DNA of 64,000 bases. Source: Cochliopodium minus. Its lineage: Eukaryota > Discosea > Himatismenida > Cochliopodiidae. The stretch lies in assembly GCA_024220525.1 (NCBI GenBank), contig JAMYWO010000001.1:456195-520194 (forward strand), in the 5' to 3' direction. Position 1 is the stretch's first letter; each line of letters starts with the position of its first letter. The position numbers were made by a program, and so were the translations under genes. Of the stretch, positions 57,702 through 64,000 are shown one piece after another. The notes beneath the pieces are model-generated. The model was not told the origin of the DNA and made no database searches. It worked only from the letters and a program-made list of their open reading frames with translations.

Positions 57702-58728
57702 TTACGAAAAGTTCCAAACAGTAGGGAAGATTGAAAATTGTGCCATTCTGTACATCAACAAATCTTGATTTCTCATTTCCTAAAGAAATAAAAAAGAAGA
57801 AAATAAACAAGTTAGTTTTGAAATTTATAATTTTTTTTTTAAACCATGTTGGAATTAGTTTGAGAGATGAACTTGCATCTGGCTACAGTTTTGTTTGGAT
57901 GATCTAACATGTATGGATTAGAGATGAAATCTTCACCACTTTGAATGTCTTCTCTTTTTCCTGTTCCTGGATATCTTTTTTTAAGAAAAAAAATGTAAAA
58001 ATTAAAAAAATTAAAAAAAAATTAAAAAAAAAAATTAAAAAAATAATTACCCTCCCCAAACACCTCTACCGAAGGAGTAAACAGTCCAAATATTGACGCT
58101 GACAGTACCATACTTTAATTCGTCAATGCATTTGTCCAGTTCCACAGAGAATTTCTTAGTTTCTTCATCAGGGATCAGAATGGTACAACTCAAAGTCCCC
58201 CAAAGCTTCTCGTTACAAAATTTTGGAACATTGGAAAGATAATCTTCCTTTAAAAAAATTAAAAAAAAATATTAAACAATAAAATAAGTTTAAATTGTCA
58301 AAATTAAAAAAAATGAAATAAAATTAAAAATTTAAAAAAATATGAAATAAAAATTAAAAATTTAAATTTTTTTTTCTTTTTTTTTTTACAGTTTTGGTTA
58401 TGTTGGGAAGTTCAACGAAGGAGATGAATGGAGTGAAACTTTCGTTACGGAAACTGTATTCCCCATCAACTGGCTCTACTTTTGGAACAATTACCCTATT
58501 TTTAATAATTAAAATAAAAAATAAACAAAAAGTAAATATGAAAATAATGAAAATAATTTAAATAAATAAAAAAATAATTTAAATAATTAAAAGAAATATG
58601 AAAATAATGAAAATAATTTAAATAATATTTTTACCATTCTAAATCTTCATTTTTGAAATTTTTTGGCTTGACAATGATGGCAGTGTCTTTGTATTTGTTG
58701 ATGAAGGTGTTATGTCTAAAATGTGCAC
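57702..58728 (-). CDS. Aldehyde dehydrogenase family protein, 3' half
   Basis: Minus-strand exons encode the C-terminal part of the same long ALDH subfamily as 15466-18702: AHFRHNTFINKYKDTAIIVK, VIVPKVEPVDGEYSFRNESF, LWGTLSCTILIPDEE, YGTVSVNIWTVYSFGRGVWG, GYPGTGKREDIQSGEDF, NPYMLDHPNKTVARC, and an end at TVWNFS. The first exon begins in phase 1 (GT GCA CAT), exactly what the last exon of the 5' half needs (G at its end). Upstream of it is the same TTTTTTA microsatellite that follows the 5' half. The two pieces almost certainly belong to one gene. In this window, however, the 3' half lies upstream (minus-strand sense) of the 5' half, so they cannot be spliced as placed. Confidence 0.85.
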
Positions 58729-58736
58729 CTAACAAA

Positions 58737-58775
58737 ATTTTATTTTTTATTTTTTATTTTTTATTTTTTATTTCT
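58737..58775. repeat. TTTTTTA microsatellite beside ALDH 3' half
   Basis: Tandem TTTTATT units directly upstream (minus strand) of the first exon of the ALDH 3' half, the same unit as at 15344-15464. Confidence 0.75.
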
Positions 58776-58870
58776 TTATTTATTTATGTTTTTAAAAATA
58801 TTTTTAATTTTAATTTTTAAAATTATATTTCATTATTTATTTATGTTTGCCAAATTTATTAATTTTTCTT

Positions 58871-59149
58871 TAAAGAATTTTCAAAGAAAGATGATTACTC
58901 TAGAAAGGAGAGGGATGGACTCAAGAAGGAGAGGGAAGGATCTTTGAGAGATGAGAGGGATGATCCAAAGAAAGAAAGAGAGGAAAGAAAAGAAAGGGAG
59001 GAGATCAAAAAGAGAAAGGAGTCTTCTTCTAAGAAAGATTCTGAGAGTTCTGCAAACAAAAAATCAAAAACTGAATTTAAAAAACCATCTGATAACAATG
59101 GTGGGGGTGAAAAGAAAATTGAATTGAAGAGGAGAAATGAAAAAAATTA
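58871..59149 (+). CDS. Highly charged C-terminal exon of an unknown protein
   Basis: After an acceptor (CAAAG) an open frame reads KKDDYSRKERDGLKKEREGS and continues in an Arg/Glu/Lys-rich low-complexity region to TAA at 59149. Its first about 100 bases match 60066-60166 closely. It lacks an upstream exon here. It probably is the 3' exon, or an allelic or duplicate version, of the gene starting at 59639. Confidence 0.5.
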
Positions 59150-59241
59150 AATTAAAAATATTTTTTTATTTTTTTTATTTTTATTAATTTTTGTGTTTTT
59201 TTTTTTAAAAAATTCTTTTTTTTTCTTTTTCTATTTATTAT
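59150..59241. other. Short AT-rich spacer
   Basis: T-rich sequence between the convergent charged exon and a possible minus-strand gene; no feature seen. Confidence 0.4.
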
Positions 59242-59590
59242 TTAGAAGATTGGCATGTTTTTTACAAATAAATGATGGTCTGTGAGAATAAATTCCAAAG
59301 TTGTTTTCAAATCTAATTCTTGGAAATCAATCTTGGTGATAGAACTTAAGAAAAAAGATTTGACATAGTCCCAAAAGAATTTGATCAAAATAGAAAAAGA
59401 AATCTTTTTTATCTGTTGATATTAAAAAAACATCTAAAAAGATAGATCATATTTCACCTAATCAACAATTATTTTTTTCCACAAAATAAATTACTTTTCT
59501 TTACATTATTTGACTGTCTCAAGACCCAACATTTCCATGAATGTAAGGGAAATCATCTAACCAAATTATCCGCTTTACCAGAAGATTCTG
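59242..59590 (-). CDS. Possible gene fragment, unknown
   Basis: A minus-strand exon from about 59412 to 59242 reads IKKISFSILIKFFWDYVKSF and ends KNMPIF with TAA. A second patch around 59589-59530 reads NLLVKRIIWLDDFPYIHGN after a CAG acceptor. Both look like real coding sequence, but no start codon or recognisable domain is visible, and the gene would begin within a few dozen bases of the divergent ATG at 59639. It is probably a truncated remnant. Confidence 0.3.
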
Positions 59591-59638
59591 CAAAATTATT
59601 TCAAAAACAAAGAATTTCTCTTTTTTAAAAAAAAAAAA

Positions 59639-60166
59639 ATGAAGAATGAAAGAAATAAACCTTGGCATTGTAACATTTGTGACATGTACCATCATAAATT
59701 GATCAAATGGAAATGCAATTTTAAAGCAAAATTTGAAAATCTTCCAAAAATATCAAAAAAAGATTTGTGTGTGGATAGAAAAGATAATCTCTATAATTTT
59801 TTGAAAACAGATTGCAATGTTGCTTATCATAGAAGAAATAAAATTAAAGATAATATAAAAGTGAATAAACTGTATATAGGAGGTTTGATGTGTAATGCAG
59901 CAACATCCGCTATCAAGAGATTTAGAGATAATTTAATCAAATCTCAAAAACAAATCGAAGAAATAGAGAGCGATTCCATCCAAGACGAGGATCCCAAAGC
60001 AGTGAATAGTAGTAGGATCAAAAAATTATTTTTTAAATTTATTTTTTTCAATTGAAGAATTAACAAAGAAAGATGATTACTCTGAGAGAGATGGACTCAA
60101 GAAGGAGAGGGAAGGATCTTTGAGAGATGAGAGGGATGATCCAAAGAAAGAAAGAGAGGAAAGAAA
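59639..60166 (+). CDS. Hypothetical protein with Cys/His motif, truncated at a join
   Basis: The first exon starts MKNERNKPWHCNICDMYHHK, with a CxxC-x4-HH pattern and a later Cys (KWKC) that could form a small zinc site. It continues to about 59998-60027. A second exon after AACAAAG (about 60078) reads KDDYSERDGLKKEREGSLRD and is cut by the n at 60167. The second exon duplicates most of 58885-58990. No known family was recognised. The ATG is preceded by a 12-A run. Confidence 0.5.
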
Positions 60167-60167
60167 N

Positions 60168-60318
60168 CTGACATGGATTTTGTGTTGGAAGCAAATCATT
60201 TTAATATTAATTTTGAATAACTCAAATTCAAAACTGCATTTTGGATCTGTGCCTATTGATAGTTTAAGATAAGTGATGTTGTCAACGAAAGGTATCTGTT
60301 CCTTTGGTTCTTGATTCT
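60168..60318 (-). pseudogene. Host exon interrupted by hAT element, downstream piece
   Basis: Fifty codons open on the minus strand from the target-site duplication (NQEPKEQIPFVDN, then LSIGTDPKCSFEFELF) down to the n at 60167. The frame continues that of 63843-64000 if the transposon and one copy of the 8-bp duplication are removed. No domain recognised. Confidence 0.65.
60311..60318. repeat. Target-site duplication, left copy (TTGATTCT)
   Basis: Eight-base direct repeat identical to 63843-63850, the length typical of hAT transposons. Confidence 0.8.
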
Positions 60319-60375
60319 CACGAAAAAATATATTACTACAAAATCTATATAAGTTGTATTATCTCAAAATTTTTT

Positions 60376-60408
60376 CGCCTGCGGCGGGCTTTTTTGGCCT
60401 ATCGGCCG
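60376..60408. other. GC-rich subterminal hairpin of the hAT element
   Basis: Two small inverted repeats in tandem, GCC-TGC-GGC and GGCC-TAT-CGGCC, separated by a T run, in otherwise AT-rich DNA. GCCTGCGGC also occurs in the hairpin at 10860-10900. Confidence 0.6.
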
Positions 60409-60507
60409 TTGTTTGATGCTGTTTATATAATTTATTTGTAATTAATTAAAAACTTTCTAAATCCCTTTTTTTATTAATAAAATAAAAATTTTAAAATCGA
60501 ATACAAT

Positions 60508-63360
60508 TTATTTGAAATAAAAAGATTTGACATCTATGACTGGATCTTTCAAACCAAAATCATTGTCAACTACAAGTTTTCTAAAATTGTATTTGAGATC
60601 AAAGATGTTTTTGACAGTTGAGTCTTTAAGGAGTGGCCTTCCTTCAACTATGGAGTGCTGGCTTTTGAATCCTCTTTCTGATTCTGCACTAGAAGCTGGG
60701 AAGTTCAAATAAACTTTAGCAATAACTTTGAGCAATTGAAATTCTTCGCCATATACATCCCACCAGTCCAAAGGATTTTTGAAAACAATTTTATCATTAG
60801 AAAAGTAAGTAAATCCAAAAACAGGATCTAAGATTTTCTGCCCAGGAAGGAATCTCTTATCACAATTGGAAGGAGTATTTGTGTTTTTGAAGAGATTTTG
60901 AAATTGAAGAATTTCAATGTTATGCTCGATTTTTGTTGAAATTCTTTTCATGATTTCTACATATAATGAAAGTTCCTTTTCAAATTTTTTGGAGTCTGTT
61001 GGTAACAGTGACTTTGGGAGATTCTCATGGAAAAATTTCGATGTTAAATTATCCAGGAGAGATTCATCTTTGTCCATCATGATGCCAGCTGTATTTGGAT
61101 CGAGAAAAGTGGAAATCATATAAGTATTGATGGAGGAGAATACATGAGATGAATAATGTAGTGTAAGTTTGTCGAATGCTTGTTTTTTTGAGAGAGAGAA
61201 ATAAAAGCAAAGTTGTTCAATTATTGGTTTGTTTTTGATGTTCACTTCTAACATCATAAGAGATTTTTTCTTATTTTCTAATTCTTCCTTTACTTTCTCT
61301 TTTTCTTTGTCCTGATTCTTGAGATCTTTTTCAAGCAAATAAATTGATCTAAGCACCGTTGAGTATTCTTTCATGAATTTTTCAATTTCTATCAAATCTT
61401 CTGGATAATAGCTTCGTATCAGTTCAACTTCACTGGGAGAAAGGTCCGTCTTGGAATAGAAATTGATGGAGCTTTTGTAGTACGGGATGACCCATGATAT
61501 AGTTGGGAGATCATTACTTTGGAAAAACTTTGTTGCAAACACCAATCCATCAGTAAGTAACAAGAAATACTCGATTTGGAACAAGTAGGAATGGAGACTG
61601 CGCGTGTTAATCAAGTCGAGAAGCCCATTGTCGTTTATGGGAATCTTTTTTTCTCTACATAAAGAGAGCCATTCGTATAGATGTTGAAGGTGGGACTTTC
61701 TGGAATTTTTTGGAGGATTGAAGAGAATTAAAAGAACTTCATGGGTTCCCATCCATTTTTTCAGTTCCTTAGAAGATGGAAATTTAGAAGGAATAATTCC
61801 CATGTTTTCACAGAAACTACTCCAATCATAATGTTTTTTCGTACTTTGTGAAGTAAAGAGATTCATGCATGAAGAAGCTAACACTTTAAGTGCAGGAGGA
61901 GTCGCAACATTAATAACTTCGGAAGATAAATGAGGAGTGCAAGTAATAACAACAGCATTAGGAGCATATACAAGTAAATTCTTCATTCCCAACTTTTGGT
62001 AAGCAGTACTATCCCCAATAAAAAGATGGATTTTGTCTTTAATATCATTATACAAAGCTGTATTGAACAATTTCTCTTTGAAAGCTTGCAAAACTTTTTC
62101 ACTGTTTCCTGGCCCCTTCATGAAGAAAGTATCAAAATGCAGCCACACTCCATCCACTCTAACCATAATACAATAAGCGTTTGTCTTTCTTTTGTCAATC
62201 GATGCATCGGAAGAAAACACAAGAGACTTTGCATTTTTGAGAACCATCCATAAAATCTGTGTCAACATGAAGCATATCAGAGGAAGAAGATCAGATAGGC
62301 AAGAGGTGTTTTTGCTGAAAGTGAGAGGTGTAAAAACATTTTTTATGGAGAATTCTGAGTTATCATAGGCAATTTGAGTGAACAAATTGAATGGAAGATC
62401 ATTTTCACAGCACAGCAGCAGAAACTTGAATCTTTCTATATCCTTGGTTGCTGAATAAGGATAGTATCTCCACCAAAAGTGACTAATCTTGGCAAGTTCT
62501 TGTAAAACCAGTTTTTTGTGGGTGAGGGTATCAAGATGTTGATCGAGCATTTGGTCTGATTTGCAACAAAAACTTTGTTTACACAATTTACAATGGAGGT
62601 TGTGCTCTTTTATCTTCTTGCCTTTCTTTACTAAAACTATTTCAGGTAGAATCCCTATATGTGGTGTTCCTCCTCTTTCTTCTAGCCAAATTTTAATTCT
62701 TTCTTCACTTGGAAAATTTCTTGGAGTTGTCTTGGTTATCTTTTTAGTTTTGCTTCCAGAGAGAATTTCTTCTTCTTCAGTCTCGACCTCCAATATATTT
62801 CTCTTTCTCTTGCCTTTTGTTTGTGTACCTTTCTTCTCTTTATTCTTTTTCTTTGGAGTTGATTTTCTTCCATTATAAACATTGTTAGTGATCTTATTAT
62901 TTTCTATAACATTCACAACTGAGAAGTCAATCAGTGTTGGTGGAATTGACGGTATAGTTTGCACATCACTTGTCGTATGTGGTGATCCAACAGGTGGTAC
63001 CTCAAGCATACGTGGTCCTCCATTTTGTACATTCAGTGATTCTTTAGGCGGCACGTCTCCCATCGGAAGTGGTACAGCTTGTACTTCAACCAATAGTGGT
63101 GTTATTCCCACAGGCAGCACATCACTCGTCGTCTGTGGTCCTCCATTTTGCGCATCTCCAATTAGGGGAGAAGCTCCATTTTGTACATTCAGTGATTCTT
63201 TAGGCGGCACGTCTCCCATCGGAAGTGGTACAGCTTGTACTTCAACCAACAGTGGTGTTCCTAATGATCTATTACTTTGTGGTGAAGATGTACTTTTTGA
63301 AAATAATTTATTAATTGGAACAAAATCATATGGTATTTTCAATTTTCCTCTTTTTTTCAT
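60508..63360 (-). CDS. hAT transposase, 950 aa, intronless
   Basis: Single open frame. Residues 30-150 contain a tandem repeat in which TPLLVEVQAVPLPMGDVPPK appears twice, then a basic, nuclear-type Lys/Arg region. A BED-like zinc finger follows (CKLCKQSFC, then HLDTLTHKK, about 255-285). The RNase H-like core carries candidate acidic residues in VFSSDASIDK and FIGDSTAYQKLG. The C-terminus is the typical hAT dimerisation block: NPLDWWDVYGEEFQLLKVIA, then LNFPASSAESERGF with the final Glu. hAT transposases cut out and reinsert their element by a hairpin mechanism. No stop or frameshift is present, so the copy may be active or recently inserted. The coding sequence is richer in G and C than neighbouring genes' introns. 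Confidence 0.92.
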   Translation of the reverse strand: MKKRGKLKIPYDFVPINKLFSKSTSSPQSNRSLGTPLLVEVQAVPLPMGDVPPKESLNVQNGASPLIGDAQNGGPQTTSDVLPVGITPLLVEVQAVPLPMGDVPPKESLNVQNGGPRMLEVPPVGSPHTTSDVQTIPSIPPTLIDFSVVNVIENNKITNNVYNGRKSTPKKKNKEKKGTQTKGKRKRNILEVETEEEEILSGSKTKKITKTTPRNFPSEERIKIWLEERGGTPHIGILPEIVLVKKGKKIKEHNLHCKLCKQSFCCKSDQMLDQHLDTLTHKKLVLQELAKISHFWWRYYPYSATKDIERFKFLLLCCENDLPFNLFTQIAYDNSEFSIKNVFTPLTFSKNTSCLSDLLPLICFMLTQILWMVLKNAKSLVFSSDASIDKRKTNAYCIMVRVDGVWLHFDTFFMKGPGNSEKVLQAFKEKLFNTALYNDIKDKIHLFIGDSTAYQKLGMKNLLVYAPNAVVITCTPHLSSEVINVATPPALKVLASSCMNLFTSQSTKKHYDWSSFCENMGIIPSKFPSSKELKKWMGTHEVLLILFNPPKNSRKSHLQHLYEWLSLCREKKIPINDNGLLDLINTRSLHSYLFQIEYFLLLTDGLVFATKFFQSNDLPTISWVIPYYKSSINFYSKTDLSPSEVELIRSYYPEDLIEIEKFMKEYSTVLRSIYLLEKDLKNQDKEKEKVKEELENKKKSLMMLEVNIKNKPIIEQLCFYFSLSKKQAFDKLTLHYSSHVFSSINTYMISTFLDPNTAGIMMDKDESLLDNLTSKFFHENLPKSLLPTDSKKFEKELSLYVEIMKRISTKIEHNIEILQFQNLFKNTNTPSNCDKRFLPGQKILDPVFGFTYFSNDKIVFKNPLDWWDVYGEEFQLLKVIAKVYLNFPASSAESERGFKSQHSIVEGRPLLKDSTVKNIFDLKYNFRKLVVDNDFGLKDPVIDVKSFYFK

Positions 63361-63477
63361 TGGAAAATAATAATCTTTATTTTTATTTATATTTTTTGGG
63401 TTATTTTTATTTTTTAGTTATTTTTTTAGGGTTATTTTTATTTTTTTGAATATTTTTCTTCATTAAATTTTACCTTT

Positions 63478-63800
63478 GACATATATGTCAATTTGTTCCA
63501 TAGGATGTTTATCTTTAGAAAAAAAAAGAATTTATAGTCACAATACAATAGATATACAATATTTTTAAAGAAGGATGAAAAAAATTACCTTTTAATGAAA
63601 TGACATATGTCAGCTTGTTCCATAGGATGTTTATCTTTTAAGAATTTATAGTTCGAAGTATAAAAAGAAAGAAATTTTTTTTATATAATAATTTTCTTTT
63701 TCTATTTCAGATTTTTCTATGAATTACCTTTCAATGAAATTGTATTATTTTTATAACGTGTGTATTATCACTAACAAAATTGTATTATTTTTATAACGAG
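63478..63800. repeat. Subterminal direct repeats at the right end of the hAT element
   Basis: TTGTTCCATAGGATGTTTAT occurs twice (about 63491 and 63616), each preceded by GACATATRTGTC-like sequence. AAATTGTATTATTTTTATAA occurs twice (about 63738 and 63777). Such subterminal repeats commonly bind hAT transposase. Confidence 0.65.
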
Positions 63801-63842
63801 GATATTACAAAATATTACATTGTATTATTTTGTTTTACCCTG

Positions 63843-63850
63843 TTGATTCT
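63843..63850. repeat. Target-site duplication, right copy (TTGATTCT)
   Basis: Matches 60311-60318 exactly and abuts the CCCTG end of the transposon. Confidence 0.8.
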
Positions 63851-64000
63851 TCATAAGATTGGAATAGTTTAAAGGCTTGTTGACGTTATTGACGTTTTCT
63901 TTTGATTTTTGTTTAGATTTCTCCAAATGTGCTTCACTAGGTGTTTTATCTTCCCATGAGGTTGACATTGAAGGATAGTTATACTGAATTTCTCCTTCTT
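63843..64000 (-). pseudogene. Host exon interrupted by hAT element, upstream piece
   Basis: Open minus-strand frame running in from the window edge (GEIQYNYPSMSTSWEDKTPS, then a Lys/Asn-rich stretch, PLNYSNLMKNQ) and ending at the duplicated target site. The element's inverted terminal repeat follows directly. The gene is unrecognised; it is low-complexity and polar here. Confidence 0.65.

Larger units (their letters stand above)
60319..63842 (-). mobile_element. hAT-family DNA transposon, 3,524 bp, apparently complete
   Basis: Ends begin CACGAAAAAATA (left, 60319) and, read inward from the right end, CAGGGTAAAACA (63842). The terminal 22 bases match at about 15 positions, an imperfect terminal inverted repeat. 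Exact 8-bp duplications TTGATTCT flank it. It holds one uninterrupted transposase gene on the minus strand, a GC-rich hairpin near the left end (60376-60408), and short direct repeats near the right end. Removing element plus one duplication joins two open reading frames in phase, which fixes the boundaries independently. Confidence 0.85.

Overview
The window is nuclear DNA of a free-living-type unicellular eukaryote. It is very AT-rich. Most introns are short (about 40-110 nt) and GT-AG. Genes are densely packed on both strands, TAA and TGA both serve as stops, and several proteins carry asparagine runs. Genes for gamma-tubulin complex, spastizin, CCDC22 (Commander), MSH5, a longin protein and a NudE-like protein point to a complex protist such as an amoeboid or heterolobosean-like lineage. 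I cannot name the species. It is a draft assembly: a 55-base N gap (13808-13862) and single n bases at 10859, 12206, 15343, 29437 and 60167 mark contig joins, several of which cut genes in half.

Layout. 1-8857 (+): 3' end of a GCP4-like gene, an eight-exon spastizin (ZFYVE26-like) gene and a NudE-like coiled-coil gene. 8988-10661 (-): 3' part of a SulP anion transporter. 11390-12115 (-): an intronless GTPase. 12200-15464: a poor region with a two-copy repeat, a tRNA-like A-box/B-box element, an unrecognised broken gene and microsatellites. 15466-18702 (-): 5' half of an aldehyde dehydrogenase gene whose 3' half lies at 57702-58728. 19095-22313 (-): a small unknown gene and a deoxyribonucleotidase-like fusion protein that has lost catalytic aspartates. 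22683-28157 (+): three tandem copies of an RRM-like plus F-box-like gene. 28361-29341 (+): 5' part of a CLU-domain gene. 29572-33240 (-): MSH5 lacking its 3' end. 33383-34887 (-): an F-box/cullin-like fusion. 35294-42748 (+): four tandem four-RRM genes. 43054-44368 (+): a longin-TM protein without a SNARE motif. 44480-46121 (-): a PSI-like secreted or membrane protein. 46457-49146 (-): CCDC22. 49336-51274 (+): an RCC1-repeat protein. 51460-57500 (+): a RING-containing SNF2 ATPase. 58871-60166: fragments. 60319-63842: an intact-looking hAT transposon inserted in a coding exon of an unknown minus-strand gene.

The strongest observations are: (a) the hAT insertion, fixed by an exact 8-bp target duplication that restores an open frame on removal; (b) the aldehyde dehydrogenase gene present as two phase-compatible halves in permuted order, implying mis-scaffolding at a microsatellite; (c) a single-gene F-box-cullin fusion lacking the neddylation lysine; and (d) mosaic gene conversion in two tandem gene families. 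Exon limits were worked out by hand from splice signals and reading-frame continuity and may be off by a base or two.
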